Translations under genes and position numbers: made by a program
The notes under the pieces: model-generated
Database searches by the model: none
What the model was told of the DNA's origin: nothing
Seen by the model: only the letters and a program-made list of their open reading frames with translations
Shown here: piece after piece, positions 27,085-38,800 of the stretch
How positions within the stretch are numbered: position 1 is the stretch's first letter
Layout of the letters: each line of letters begins with the position of its first letter
Source of the DNA: Oharaeibacter diazotrophicus
GTDB taxonomy: Bacteria > Pseudomonadota > Alphaproteobacteria > Rhizobiales > Pleomorphomonadaceae
Assembly (NCBI RefSeq): GCF_004362745.1
Contig: NZ_SNXY01000009.1
Location: forward strand, 186,001 to 250,000
Length of the DNA stretch: 64,000 nt
Reading direction: 5' to 3'

Positions 27085-27840
27085 TCAGGGCCAGACCTTG
27101 CCGCGGTGCGGGCTGAGGGCGGTGCAGACCAGCCAGTGCATCACGCAGGGCCGGCGCTCTTGGATGGTGACCCAGCGCCAGACGTCGGGCAGCTTGCGCA
27201 GGAACGGCACCGCGTTGGGATCGCGGGCGCCGCTGTAGACGATGTCGATGCGGTGGCTGGTCTGGAGCGCCTGGATCAGGCTCGACGTCGTGGTCGCGTC
27301 GATGAAGTCGTGGCACTCGACGATCACGTCGGAGGTCGCCAGCGCCTGGATCGCGACCGGGTCGGTGAACAGCGTCTTCTCGAAGCCCTCGCAGTCCGAG
27401 ATCACCAAGAGGCGGCGGTGCTCCGCGGCGAGACGAGCGAGCTCCGCCGCGTCGCAGAGGCCGCGGCCGAACACGCGGTCGCCGATGCCGTTTGCGTCGG
27501 CGGCGAGGCCGAGGATGCGGACCGCCTCGGGGTTGGTGTCGTAGCCGTAGACCGGGGTGCCCGGCGCGAGCAGGCCGGCGCCGATGGCGTGGAAGCCCTC
27601 GGCACAGCCGATGTCGACGATCGCGCCGTAGCGTCCCTCGAGGAAGCGCGCCACCACCTCCTGGACCTCGATCTCGTAGCTGCCGATCAGCTTGGCCGGA
27701 ATGTCGCCCGTGGCCCAGGAGCGCTCGCGCAGCAGCCGCATGCCGCGGTAGGGCCCGGCGTGGACGACCATGCCGGTTTCGGCGCAGACGAAATCTTCGA
27801 GGCGATTCAGGATGTCCAGGGTGGACTGGGTCGTCGACAT
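27085..27840 (-). CDS. SAM-dependent methyltransferase-like protein
   Basis: 251 aa. A class I methyltransferase fold is suggested by 'GAIVDIGCAEGFHAIGAGLL' (the SAM-binding motif I) and 'PVYGYDTNPEAVRILG' (motif II with its acidic residue). A later 'LLVISDCEGFEKTLF' resembles the motif IV region. The N- and C-terminal parts are not recognised, and FkbM-like methyltransferases are the closest layout. Substrate is unknown. It converges with the dehalogenase gene, separated by only 21 nt. Confidence 0.65.
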   Translation of the reverse strand: MSTTQSTLDILNRLEDFVCAETGMVVHAGPYRGMRLLRERSWATGDIPAKLIGSYEIEVQEVVARFLEGRYGAIVDIGCAEGFHAIGAGLLAPGTPVYGYDTNPEAVRILGLAADANGIGDRVFGRGLCDAAELARLAAEHRRLLVISDCEGFEKTLFTDPVAIQALATSDVIVECHDFIDATTTSSLIQALQTSHRIDIVYSGARDPNAVPFLRKLPDVWRWVTIQERRPCVMHWLVCTALSPHRGKVWP

Positions 27841-27981
27841 GGGTCACCGGCAGGGAGCGGACCCGAATCGGTCCGCGGCCGGCACGGTACCATTTCCCGC
27901 CCGGCTGTTACTTCGCGAAACGAAACAACGGCCGGGCGGATCAACACGTAGGACCGGTCGTCGGGACCCGCGTACGCCGGT

Positions 27982-30153
<2,172 letters not shown>

Positions 30154-30163
30154 GGCGCTGTCC

Positions 30164-32011
30164 TCACGCGGCGGGCGTTTCGAGAAGGGTGTGGAGGCCC
30201 TCGAGGAGGGCGAGCGCGTCCATGCCGTCGAAGACGAAGTCGTCGACGCCGGCCGCGCGCAGGGCGGCCTCGGCCTCCTTCGGCCGGCCGGCCAGGAGGA
30301 CCCGGGCGCCCGCGGCCTTCAGCGCCTCCGCGGCGGGGGCGGCGAACGCCTCGTAGGTGCGGTCGTCGGAGCACAGGCACGCGAGCGCGGCGCCCGAGGC
30401 GCGGAACGCGGCGGCGAGCGCGACGACGTCGTCGCCACCCGCCCCGGCCACGGCTTCGACGCCGCCGGCCTCGAACAGGTTCTTGGCGAAGGTGGTGCGG
30501 GCGGTGAAGGCGGCGACCGGGCCGAGGTTGGCGAGGAACACGCGCGGCCGGACGCCGGCCTCGGCGAGCGCGCGGTCGGAGCGGTCGCGCAGCGCCTCCC
30601 ACGGCTCGGCGAGGCGGCGGGCGCCGGCGACGGGCGCGGGCGCCGGCGGCCCGTCGAGCACCTCGGGTGTGCGCTCGGCGAGCAACGGATAGGTGCTCGT
30701 GCCGGTGATCGGCAGACGCCGACGCGCCACCTCGGTGCGCCGGGCCTTATCGACCGCGGCGATGCGCCCGGTCACCGCGCCGGCGGCGAGGCTGGCGAGG
30801 AGACCGCCCTCGGCCTCGATGGCGCGGAACTCGTCCCAGGCGCGCTCGGCGAGCGAATCGGTCAGCGCCTCGATGGCGCCGGCGCCGGCGGCGGGATCGG
30901 CCACCATGTGCAGGTTCGATTCGTCCATCAGCACGGCCTGGACGTTGCGCGACAGCCGCCGCGCGGCGTCGTCGGGCATACCGATCAGGTCGGTGTGCGG
31001 CACGGTGGTGACGGCGTCGGCGCCGCCGACGGCCGCGGCGAAGCACGCCACGGTGGAACGCAGGATGTTCACCCAGGGGTCGCGCCGGGTCATCGTGCGC
31101 CAAGCCGGCTCGGCATGGACGAAGGCCGGCCGGGCGGGCAGACCGAGTTCGTCGGTCACCAGCGCCCACAGCCGGCGGAAGGCGCGCAGCTTGGCGATGG
31201 TCAGAAACTGGTTCTGGTCCGCGACCAGACGAAATTCCAACGCCCCCGCAAGTCTTTCGGGGCCGAGATCGGGCAGATCCGCGGCATCCGCCAGTCGAAC
31301 GAACGTCAAGGCGCTGGCGAGCGCGAGCGCGACCTGTTGCGCCTCGGAGGCGCCGAGGGCATGCCAAGGTTGTCCGGAGGCGGCGAGGAGGGATCCCTCC
31401 GGGTTGCAACGCGGCGCGAGCGAGGCCAATCGGGCCAAGTGAGCGGCGACGACGGCTTCCGCGTCGGTCACCGATAATTTTAACGATTGATCTGCGATCG
31501 GATCGTGACCGAGCCTCAGCTTTACCGTAGAGCGTCCGGGGGATGTTCCGTCGGCAATCGAGAGTAGCGCTTCGGCCGCCCCGACCACCCCGGCACCACC
31601 GGTCAGGTGGACGGTGACCATGTCGAGGTAGACACTTGCAAAGGCGCGTATTAGTTTACCTCGGCCTTCGTCGGCATCGTCGAAAACCACGACGTGGTCC
31701 GGTGGAGACGGCAACACGAGGTCGATCGCGTCGGCTCCGCCGGCCAGTTCGTCGAGAATACGGGCATTGGTGGCCGCGGGGTCGCCGAACCGGACTCGCT
31801 GGACGATCGACCACGGATTCCCGGGACCGCGCGCCGGCAACGGATCGCGGTCCGAACGGGGGGCGGTCAGGGGCGGGACGGCGATACCGTCCGCGGTGAC
31901 GGCGCGGAGCCGGTCGAGCGTCGAGGTTCCCAGTGCCTTGGCGACGGCCGCGTCCCACGCCTCTCGCGTGACGGGGGGGATATCGCCGAATTGCTCGAGA
32001 TCTAAGTCCAT
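30164..32011 (-). CDS. mutA: Methylmalonyl-CoA mutase small subunit
   Basis: 615 aa, the non-catalytic partner of MutB. The barrel part is recognisable ('[32 protein letters not shown]', '[27 protein letters not shown]', 'GTSTYPL'). The C-terminal B12-like domain lacks the DxHxxG cobalamin motif, as expected for this subunit. The ATG at 32011 is the proper start: the same frame stays open far upstream, but that region is a frame artefact. It is the first gene of mutA-mutB and is divergent from the LuxR-type regulator. Confidence 0.93.
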   Translation of the reverse strand: MDLDLEQFGDIPPVTREAWDAAVAKALGTSTLDRLRAVTADGIAVPPLTAPRSDRDPLPARGPGNPWSIVQRVRFGDPAATNARILDELAGGADAIDLVLPSPPDHVVVFDDADEGRGKLIRAFASVYLDMVTVHLTGGAGVVGAAEALLSIADGTSPGRSTVKLRLGHDPIADQSLKLSVTDAEAVVAAHLARLASLAPRCNPEGSLLAASGQPWHALGASEAQQVALALASALTFVRLADAADLPDLGPERLAGALEFRLVADQNQFLTIAKLRAFRRLWALVTDELGLPARPAFVHAEPAWRTMTRRDPWVNILRSTVACFAAAVGGADAVTTVPHTDLIGMPDDAARRLSRNVQAVLMDESNLHMVADPAAGAGAIEALTDSLAERAWDEFRAIEAEGGLLASLAAGAVTGRIAAVDKARRTEVARRRLPITGTSTYPLLAERTPEVLDGPPAPAPVAGARRLAEPWEALRDRSDRALAEAGVRPRVFLANLGPVAAFTARTTFAKNLFEAGGVEAVAGAGGDDVVALAAAFRASGAALACLCSDDRTYEAFAAPAAEALKAAGARVLLAGRPKEAEAALRAAGVDDFVFDGMDALALLEGLHTLLETPAA

Positions 32012-32497
32012 GGGCTCTCGCTGTCCGTGGCACGAATGGGATGGGATGGCCCTCGGGTCCGGGTGCCGAGTTATAGGGACGGGCGCGCGGCAGGCACAAC
32101 TAGCCTTAAGGTGGCCATCGCGTCGCATTGCTGTCGAAGAAGTACCGCCGATCCTCGGACCGGCGGCACGCATAACTGGGGAAGACCGACGAAGCCGGCT
32201 CGCGGAACGCTCCGCAAGCCGGCCGGTGTGTTCCGACGACTTCGGACAGGACGACCGCCCGCCCTCGCGGCGGAGGCCGGCCGAAGGGATCGGGGCCGTC
32301 GTCGCGGAGCCCGTGCGCGGCCCGAACGGCCGCGCCGCCTCGTGTGGGGAGGCGTGGGAGCCCGACGCGGTGGTCTTCTGAACCGACATGGACCCGCCGG
32401 GCGGAGCCGTGTGCCGCCATCCGCCGCCCCCGGTAGCCAGGGGGAACGGAGACGGGCCCGTGTCCACGCTGAAACGCAAGACCGGGTACGAGATGCG
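32012..32497. other. 486-bp divergent spacer between mutA and luxR-type gene
   Basis: No convincing gene is visible. Promoters for both divergent transcripts must lie here; the lower-GC part is at about 32070-32180. I looked for a cobalamin riboswitch before mutA and found neither the B12-box core nor the usual conserved stem sequences. Confidence 0.5.
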
Positions 32498-33208
32498 ATG
32501 AACACGCCTGACGATATTCTCGCCGATGCCGTAGGACTCAGGACCTGCTCGAGCGCCAACCGGATTTTCGACATCGTCGAACGGCGGCTGATCAGTCACG
32601 GCGCGAGCCACATCCTGGTCACGGGCCTGCCGATGCCGGGCCGGCCGGTGGAGCCGCTGATCCTGCACATGAAGTGGCCGGACATCCGCAGCGAGCGCGG
32701 CCAGCTCATCACCATAGCCAAGGGCGACCCGATCCTGGAGCGTTGCCGCGTCGCCAACCGTCCGTTCCTGGTCGACGGCGTCAGTATCTCCGGCTACTCG
32801 GACCTCGTCGCCGCCGCCGGTCCGGAGGCCGCCGCGCGCATCGTCGCGGTGCCGGTGAAGTCGATCCTGCCCTATCAGGCCGCGGTGGTCGGCCTCGGTA
32901 CGGCGCTGTCGCTGACCGAACTCGACCTCGTCGCCTTCGACTTCCTGTGCAACCAGGCCTTCCGCCGCCTGCGCGCGCTCGGCTTCCTGATCGACTCGCG
33001 CCCGGGCGACCTGTCGGCGCGCGAGCGCAAGGTGCTGGAGCTGACCGCCACCGGCAAGACCGCGCAGGAGATCGCCGAGTTGCTCAACATCTCGCAGCGC
33101 ACCGTGCACGCGCACCTGCAGAACGCCGGCGAGAAGCTCGACGCCTCCAACAAAACTCAGACCGTGGTCGAGGCGATCCGCTACGGCCAGATCACGCTCG
33201 AGGACTGA
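32498..33208 (+). CDS. LuxR-family transcriptional regulator (autoinducer-domain type, solo)
   Basis: 236 aa. The N-terminal ~160 residues resemble an autoinducer-binding domain ('PLILHMKWPDIRSERG', 'ALSLTELDLVAFDFLCNQAF'). The C-terminus is a GerE/LuxR helix-turn-helix ('LSARERKVLELTATGKTAQEIAELLNISQRTVHAHL', residues ~168-225). No luxI-type synthase is in the window, so it may be an orphan that responds to outside signals or none. Being divergent from mutA-mutB, it could regulate them, but no shared operator was found. The start ATG is preceded by a GTACGAG site. Confidence 0.85.
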   Translation: MNTPDDILADAVGLRTCSSANRIFDIVERRLISHGASHILVTGLPMPGRPVEPLILHMKWPDIRSERGQLITIAKGDPILERCRVANRPFLVDGVSISGYSDLVAAAGPEAAARIVAVPVKSILPYQAAVVGLGTALSLTELDLVAFDFLCNQAFRRLRALGFLIDSRPGDLSARERKVLELTATGKTAQEIAELLNISQRTVHAHLQNAGEKLDASNKTQTVVEAIRYGQITLED

Positions 33209-33212
33209 GACC

Positions 33213-33331
33213 GAGCCCGAGAAGCTCCGACCTCTGGTCGGAGCTTCTAGGATGAGGAGCGCCCGTCCGGGCGCCGGCGGAACGGCCGAAACCTCGCAAA
33301 GTCCCAACGCGTGGGGACTTCGCGAGCCTGG
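33213..33331. repeat. Multi-hairpin intergenic repeat, copy B
   Basis: Second full copy of the element at 1466-1583. Hairpin 1 (33220-33248) keeps the CTCCGACC/GGTCGGAG core, but its base reads AGAAG/CTTCT instead of GCAAAG/CTTTGC. Hairpin 2 (33259-33274) keeps GCGCCCG/CGGGCGC. Hairpin 3 spans 33296-33323. A fourth hairpin (33347-33374; GCGAG/CTCGC) follows only in this copy. Like copy A it lies between two convergent genes. Confidence 0.75.
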
Positions 33332-33399
33332 TGCGAGACCGCTCCCGCGAGACGCCGACGCGTCGGGGCCTCGCGGCGGCTCGCCCGTCCGGCCGCGAA

Positions 33400-33777
33400 T
33401 CAGACGAACTGGGCGAGGCCCGGGATCGCCGCGACGACCTCGTCGACGGTGTCGCTGCCGACCTTCTCGCGGGCGATCGCCACGAAGGCGCCGACGAGGC
33501 GCTGGATCTCGGGCAGGTCGAGCCCTTCGGCGGTGAGCGCGCCGTAGGCGGCCATGGCGCCACCGGCCCCGAACAGCCCGCCGACCTTGGCCAGCAGTCC
33601 GCGCTTCGGGCCGGCACCGTCGAGATAGGCGGTCATGCCGAGTTCGGCGGCGATCCGCTCGACCTTCTCGCCGGGCCCGTCCTCGTGCAGGAAATTGAGG
33701 ATGATGCGCACGGCCCGGTCGGCCTTCGCGGTCTCGACGCCGGCGGCGTCGGCGATCCGCGCGATGACTTCTTCCAT
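33400..33777 (-). CDS. DUF2267-like small helical protein
   Basis: 125 aa beginning MEEVIARIADAAGVETAKA and ending 'EVVAAIPGLAQFV'. A central Gly/Ala-rich stretch ('LFGAGGAMAAYGAL') separates two helical parts. Similar small proteins are frequent in Hyphomicrobiales and are often labelled DUF2267-like or hypothetical; the function is unknown. It has no signal peptide. The ATG at 33777 follows a GGGAA site, and the longer frame is not conserved in character. Confidence 0.7.
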   Translation of the reverse strand: MEEVIARIADAAGVETAKADRAVRIILNFLHEDGPGEKVERIAAELGMTAYLDGAGPKRGLLAKVGGLFGAGGAMAAYGALTAEGLDLPEIQRLVGAFVAIAREKVGSDTVDEVVAAIPGLAQFV

Positions 33778-33933
33778 CGACGATTCCCACTCGTTGCCGG
33801 CGCGACATTCGCAGGGCCCGCCCCCCGGCGCAAGCCGCGCGGGTCGCGTGCGCCGGATTGAGCCGCGCGTCACGACCTCCTATAAACCGACGAGCGTCAA
33901 CGACCGGTTCGCGCCGGGGATGGGGTTCCGCGG

Positions 33934-35562
33934 ATGCTCGCAGGCGACAAGGTCTATCTCGGCACCGGCACCAAGCCCGAGTATCTCGCGCTGAAGCTCG
34001 CCAACCGCCACGGTCTCGTCACCGGCGCCACCGGCACCGGCAAGACCGTGACGCTGCAGGTGATGGCGCAGGGCCTGTCCGACGCCGGCGTCCCGGTGTT
34101 CTGCGCCGACGTCAAGGGCGACCTGTCCGGCATCGCCGCCGCCGGCGACCCGAAGGACTTCCTGGTCCAGCGCGCCCACGACATCGGCTTCTCCGACGAA
34201 TACGCCTTCTCGGCCGCGCCGACGATCTTCTGGGACCTGTTCGGCGAGAAGGGCCACCCGATCCGGACGACGATCTCGGAGATGGGGCCGCTGCTCCTGT
34301 CGCGCCTCCTCGACCTCAACGACGTCCAGGAGGGCGCGCTCAACGTCGCCTTCAAGGTGGCCGACGACGAGGGGCTGCTGCTGCTCGACCTCAAGGACCT
34401 CCGGTCGATGCTGACCTATCTCGCCGAGAACGCCGACGCGGTCTCGGCGCGCTACGGCAACGTCGCCAAGGCGACCGTCGGCGCGATCCAGCGCCAGCTG
34501 CTGGTGCTCGAGCAGCAGGGCGGCGACCGCTTCTTCGGCGAGCCCGGCCTCGACATCGCCGACCTGATGAAGACGACCGCCGACGGCCGCGGCGCGGTCA
34601 ACGTGCTCGCCGCCGACAAGCTGATGAGCACGCCGAAGCTCTACGCCACCTTCCTGCTCTGGCTGCTGTCCGAATTGTTCGAGCAACTGCCCGAGGTCGG
34701 CGACCCCGACAAGCCCAAGCTGGTGTTCTTCTTCGACGAGGCGCACCTCTTGTTCGACGAGGCGCCGAAGGCGCTGGTCGACAAGGTCGAGCAGGTCGTC
34801 AAGCTGATCCGCTCCAAGGGTGTCGGCATCTTCTTCGTGACGCAGAACCCGCTCGACGTGCCGGACAGCGTGCTCGCCCAGCTCGGCAACCGCGTCCAGC
34901 ACGCGCTGCGCGCCTACACGCCGCGCGAACAGAAGGCGGTGCGGGTCGCCGCCGACACTTTCCGCGCCAACCCGGCTTTCGACACCTTCGACGCCATCAC
35001 CAAGCTCGGCGTCGGCGAGGCACTGGTGTCGATGCTGGAGGGCAAGGCGGTGCCGTCGATGGTCGAGCGCACGCTGATCCGGCCGCCGTCGTCGCGGCTC
35101 GGGCCGCTGACCGACGAGGAGCGCGCGGCCGTCGTCGGCGCGAGCCCGCTGAAGGGCGTCTACGACGACACCGTCGACCGCGAGTCCGCCTACGAGATCC
35201 TGAAGGCCCGCGCCGACGGCCGGCCGTCCGACAAGCGTCGCGCCACGCCGCCGCCGGCCGCCCCGAGCGGCGGCGGCTTCCGGGTGCCCGACTTCGGCTG
35301 GGGCCCTTCGACCCGCGAGGCGCCGCCCGCCCCGGCACCGGACGAACCGGCACGCCCGCCCCGGCTCGACGAATACGAATCCGCCGCCGAGCGCCGCCGC
35401 CGCGAAAGCGAGGAAGCTCGCGCCGACCGGCCGTGGACCGGCGGACGGCAGACCGTGGTCGAGGCCGCGGTGAAGTCGGTGGTGCGCTCGGTGTCCTCGC
35501 AGGTCGGCAGCCAGCTCGGCAAGGCGCTGATCCGCGGCGTGCTCGGCAGCCTGCTGAAGTGA
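33934..35562 (+). CDS. HerA-like ATPase (DUF853 family)
   Basis: 542 aa. Walker A is 'GATGTGKT' (residues ~31-38) and Walker B is '[15 protein letters not shown]'. '[30 protein letters not shown]' contains the sensor and arginine-finger region of HerA/FtsK-type motors. The last ~120 residues are Pro-rich, then charged, then a short amphipathic helix. This DUF853 group (related to E. coli YjgR) is conserved but uncharacterised; a DNA-translocating or nucleic-acid remodelling role is inferred from the fold. No HerA-linked nuclease or Sir2 gene is next to it, so an antiviral role is not indicated. Confidence 0.85.
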   Translation: MLAGDKVYLGTGTKPEYLALKLANRHGLVTGATGTGKTVTLQVMAQGLSDAGVPVFCADVKGDLSGIAAAGDPKDFLVQRAHDIGFSDEYAFSAAPTIFWDLFGEKGHPIRTTISEMGPLLLSRLLDLNDVQEGALNVAFKVADDEGLLLLDLKDLRSMLTYLAENADAVSARYGNVAKATVGAIQRQLLVLEQQGGDRFFGEPGLDIADLMKTTADGRGAVNVLAADKLMSTPKLYATFLLWLLSELFEQLPEVGDPDKPKLVFFFDEAHLLFDEAPKALVDKVEQVVKLIRSKGVGIFFVTQNPLDVPDSVLAQLGNRVQHALRAYTPREQKAVRVAADTFRANPAFDTFDAITKLGVGEALVSMLEGKAVPSMVERTLIRPPSSRLGPLTDEERAAVVGASPLKGVYDDTVDRESAYEILKARADGRPSDKRRATPPPAAPSGGGFRVPDFGWGPSTREAPPAPAPDEPARPPRLDEYESAAERRRRESEEARADRPWTGGRQTVVEAAVKSVVRSVSSQVGSQLGKALIRGVLGSLLK

Positions 35563-35654
35563 CCCCCGCGGCCGCGGGTCCGGGTCCGGCGCCCTTCCCG
35601 GCGCCGGCCGGCCCGGCCGCCCCTCCCCTGCGAACCGATCGGATCGATCCAGAG

Positions 35655-37037
35655 ATGCTCGACGCCGTCCTCACCCGCATCGACGCCGGATTCCCGGCCA
35701 GCCTCGACCGCCTGCTCGACCTCCTGCGCATCCCCTCGATCTCGACCGACCCGGCCTATCGGGCCGAATGCCGGCGCGCCGCCGAATGGCTGGTCGGCGA
35801 ACTCGCCGCGATCGGTTTCGACGCCGCCGTGCGCGACACCCCGGGCCACCCGATGGTGGTGGCGCACTGGACCAAGGCCGGTCCGGACGCCCCGCACGTG
35901 CTGTTCTACGCCCACTACGACGTCCAGCCGGTCGACCCGGTCGACCTGTGGACCTCGCCGCCGTTCGAGCCGGTGGTGGCCGAGGGGCCGAACGGGCGCG
36001 AGCGCATCACCGCCCGCGGCGCCTCCGACGACAAGGGCCAGCTGATGACTTTCGTCGAGGCCTGCCGCGCCTATGTCGAGACGACCGGCGGGCTGCCGAT
36101 CAACGTCACCATCCTCTCCGAGGGCGAAGAGGAGTCCGGCTCGCCGTCGCTGGTGCCCTTCCTCGAGGCGAACAAGGCGGAGCTCGCGCGCGACGTCGCG
36201 CTCGTCTGCGACACCGGCATGTGGGACGAGGACACCCCGGCGGTCACCACCATGCTGCGCGGCCTCGTCGGCGAGGAGGTGACGATCACCTGCGCCGACC
36301 AGGACCTGCACTCCGGCATGTACGGCGGCGCGGCGCCGAACCCGATCCACGTGCTCGCGCGCATCCTCGCCGGGCTCCACGACGACGCCGGCCGCGTCAC
36401 GCTGGACGGCTTCTACGACGGCGTGCCCGAGCTCGACCCGGCGGTGCGCGCCAACTGGGACGGCCTCGGCTTCGACGGCGCCGCCTTCCTCGGTGCCGTC
36501 GGGCTGTCGGCGCCGGCGGGCGAGACCGACCGCACCGTGCTCGAGAAGCTGTGGTCGCGCCCGACCGCCGAGGTCAACGGCATCACCGGCGGCTACACCG
36601 GCAACGGCTTCAAGACGGTGCTGCCGTCGAAGGCGAGCGCCAAGGTGTCGTTCCGCCTCGTCGGCGACCAGGATCCGGACGCGATCCGGGCGAGCTTCCG
36701 CGCCTACGTGGAGGCGGCGCTGCCGCCGGCGGCCAAGGTGTCGTTCGAGCCGCACGGCGGCAGCCCGGGCATCCGGCTCTCCGTCGACAACCCGGCGCTC
36801 GCCGCCAGCCTCGGCGCGCTTTCCGACGAATGGGGCCGGCCAACCGCCATCACCGGTTCGGGCGGCTCGATCCCGGTGGTCGGCTACTTCAAGGACATCC
36901 TCGGCATGGACAGCGTGATGGCCGGCTTCGCCCTCGACGACGACCGCATCCATTCGCCGAACGAGAAATACGACGTCCGCAGCTACCACAAGGGCATCCG
37001 GTCCTGGGCGCGGATCCTGGCGGCGCTGGCGCGCTGA
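35655..37037 (+). CDS. M20-family dipeptidase/metallopeptidase
   Basis: 460 aa, M20 zinc peptidase. Metal ligands and catalytic residues are clear: His in 'FYAHYDVQPVDP', Asp in 'ITARGASDDKGQ', the Glu pair in 'LSEGEEESGSPS', Asp in 'VCDTGMW' and His in 'RIHSPNEKYD'. A dimerisation domain interrupts the catalytic domain. It probably splits dipeptides or acylated amino acids in the cytosol. I report the ATG at 35655; an in-frame GTG at 35559 overlaps the previous stop and would add a Pro/Ala-rich 32-residue leader. Confidence 0.9.
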   Translation: MLDAVLTRIDAGFPASLDRLLDLLRIPSISTDPAYRAECRRAAEWLVGELAAIGFDAAVRDTPGHPMVVAHWTKAGPDAPHVLFYAHYDVQPVDPVDLWTSPPFEPVVAEGPNGRERITARGASDDKGQLMTFVEACRAYVETTGGLPINVTILSEGEEESGSPSLVPFLEANKAELARDVALVCDTGMWDEDTPAVTTMLRGLVGEEVTITCADQDLHSGMYGGAAPNPIHVLARILAGLHDDAGRVTLDGFYDGVPELDPAVRANWDGLGFDGAAFLGAVGLSAPAGETDRTVLEKLWSRPTAEVNGITGGYTGNGFKTVLPSKASAKVSFRLVGDQDPDAIRASFRAYVEAALPPAAKVSFEPHGGSPGIRLSVDNPALAASLGALSDEWGRPTAITGSGGSIPVVGYFKDILGMDSVMAGFALDDDRIHSPNEKYDVRSYHKGIRSWARILAALAR

Positions 37038-37114
37038 GGCGGCGGTGGACGGCGGCCCGACCGGGCCGCGATGCCGCGTTCCGTCCCCCGTGTCCCCCGT
37101 GCTATCGGACGCCC

Positions 37115-37708
37115 ATGTCGATTCCCGTGAAGAACCATTTCGCCGCCGCCGTCCTCGCCCTCGCCCTTTCGGGCTGCGTCGCCGGCGGCGACCTCGACCC
37201 CGCGCCGACCGCCCCCTCGGGCGGCGACCTCGTCGCCATCACCGCCACCGGCGCCGGCGCGCTCGACGGCTCGGTGCGCTATTCCTCGGCCGCGGTCGAG
37301 CAGGCGATGCCGGGCTACGAGGCCTCGGGCATCACCATGGCGACCGAGCAGCAGACCCAGAACGCGCTCGCCCTGTTCAAGGACGGGCTGCAGGTGCTCC
37401 AGGTGCTGCCCGGCTCCGGCGGCGGCATCGGCGCGATCCACGGCGTCTCGGTGCGCCTGCGCGGTCCCGGCGGCGAGCGCATCGGCATGACCATGGCCGA
37501 GGCCCGCGTCGCGCGCGCCGACTGCCGCGAGGGCACCGGCAACTGGATCGGCATGCCGATCTGCCGTTCGCGCACCGCGCCGAACGTGACGCTGGTGTTC
37601 GCCATTCCGGGCTACATGTCGCCCGACGGCCTGCCCGACGACGCCACGCTGTCGACCGCTACGCTGCAGCGCATCATCTGGACGCCTGCGGGCGGCACGC
37701 CGTCGTGA
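37115..37708 (+). CDS. DUF1131-type (YfeY-like) lipoprotein
   Basis: 197 aa. A signal peptide ends in a lipobox (ALSGC, Cys at about residue 21), so it is predicted to be a periplasmic or outer-membrane lipoprotein. The mature region ('GSVRYSSAAVEQAMPGYEASGI', 'SVRLRGPGGERIGMTMAEAR', 'GMPICRSR') resembles DUF1131, the family of the envelope-stress lipoprotein YfeY of E. coli. Two Cys in the C-terminal half could form a disulfide. Its end overlaps the meaB start by 4 nt, although the functions seem unrelated. Confidence 0.7.
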   Translation: MSIPVKNHFAAAVLALALSGCVAGGDLDPAPTAPSGGDLVAITATGAGALDGSVRYSSAAVEQAMPGYEASGITMATEQQTQNALALFKDGLQVLQVLPGSGGGIGAIHGVSVRLRGPGGERIGMTMAEARVARADCREGTGNWIGMPICRSRTAPNVTLVFAIPGYMSPDGLPDDATLSTATLQRIIWTPAGGTPS

Positions 37709-38694
37709 CCCGGCCGGCGCTCCCAGACGTCGAGGCGCTCGCCGCCGGCGTGCGCGCCGGCAACCGCGCCACGCTGGCGCGGGCGATCACGCTGATCGAG
37801 AGCCGCAAGCCGGACCACCAGAAGGCCGCGCGCGCCCTACTGCAGGCGATCCTGCCCGACACCGGCCGGGCCTTCCGCGTCGGGATCACCGGCGTGCCCG
37901 GCGTCGGCAAGTCGACCACGATCGACCAGCTCGGCGCCAACCTGACCGCGGCCGGCCACAAGGTGGCCGTGCTCGCGGTCGATCCGTCGTCGACGCGCAC
38001 CGGCGGCTCGATCCTCGGCGACAAGACGCGGATGTCGCGGCTCTCCGTCGATCCGAACGCCTACGTCCGGCCCTCCCCCTCGGCCGGCACCCTCGGCGGC
38101 GTCGCGGCCAAGACGCGCGAGACCATGCTGGTGTGCGAGGCCGCCGGCTTCGACGTGATCATCGTCGAGACCGTCGGCGTCGGCCAGTCGGAGACGGCGG
38201 TCGCCGACATGGTCGACGTGTTCCTGGTGCTGATGCTGCCCGGCGCCGGCGACGAGTTGCAGGGCATCAAGAAGGGCATCATCGAGCTCGCCGACATCAT
38301 CGCGGTCAACAAGGCCGAGGGCGACGCCGCCGTGCGCGCCCGCGCCGCCGCCGCGGAATACCGCGCCGCGCTGCACATCCTCGCCCCGGCTTCGCCCGAC
38401 TGGTCGCCGCCGGTGCTGACGATCTCCGGCCTCGCCAACGAAGGGCTCGACAAGCTGTGGGGCGAGGTCGCACGCCACCGCGATGTCACCACCGCGAGCG
38501 GTCGCTTCGCGGAGAAGCGCCGCGCCCAGCAGGTGCACTGGATGCGCGAGATGATCGACGAGCGCTTCCAGGAACGGCTGGTGCGCGACCCGGCGATCCG
38601 CGCCGCCCTCGCCGAACGACAGACCGCCGTCGCCGCCGGCACGCTGGCGCCGGGCGTCGCCGCCGCCGAGATCGCGGAAATGCTCGGCCTCTGA
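37705..38694 (+). CDS. meaB: Methylmalonyl-CoA mutase-associated GTPase MeaB
   Basis: 329 aa, G3E-family GTPase that loads and protects adenosylcobalamin in methylmalonyl-CoA mutase. The P-loop is 'GVPGVGKSTT'; switch and base-recognition blocks are 'DPSSTRTGGSILGDKTRM', 'VETVGVGQSE' and 'NKAEGD'. It starts at a GTG overlapping the preceding lipoprotein gene by 4 nt (GTGA). It serves the mutA-mutB products encoded on the other strand about 5.7 kb to the left. It belongs to the bacterial MeaB branch, sometimes misnamed ArgK. Confidence 0.95.
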   Translation: MTRPALPDVEALAAGVRAGNRATLARAITLIESRKPDHQKAARALLQAILPDTGRAFRVGITGVPGVGKSTTIDQLGANLTAAGHKVAVLAVDPSSTRTGGSILGDKTRMSRLSVDPNAYVRPSPSAGTLGGVAAKTRETMLVCEAAGFDVIIVETVGVGQSETAVADMVDVFLVLMLPGAGDELQGIKKGIIELADIIAVNKAEGDAAVRARAAAAEYRAALHILAPASPDWSPPVLTISGLANEGLDKLWGEVARHRDVTTASGRFAEKRRAQQVHWMREMIDERFQERLVRDPAIRAALAERQTAVAAGTLAPGVAAAEIAEMLGL

Positions 38695-38800
38695 CCCGGC
38701 CGGCGGTGCCCGACCGCGCGGTCGGCGTGCGGGGACTGGCGCGGTCGGGCCGATCGTGCTTTGAGGACGGGCGGGGTCACGATCGAGGCACGGGGGTTCC

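Noticed and set aside
32012-32497. Possible cobalamin riboswitch upstream of mutA
   Set aside because: The expected B12-box and core stem sequences are not present on either strand in this spacer.
30164-33808. A 1214-codon open frame on the minus strand running through mutA, the LuxR-type gene and beyond
   Set aside because: Only the part after the ATG at 32011 resembles a protein family. The rest is antisense to the LuxR-type gene and low in conserved character; it is open only because GC-rich codons avoid stops.
33934-35562. HerA-like ATPase as part of an antiviral defence system
   Set aside because: No Sir2, DUF4297, NurA or nuclease partner is adjacent. The sequence fits the DUF853 housekeeping group and its neighbours are metabolic.
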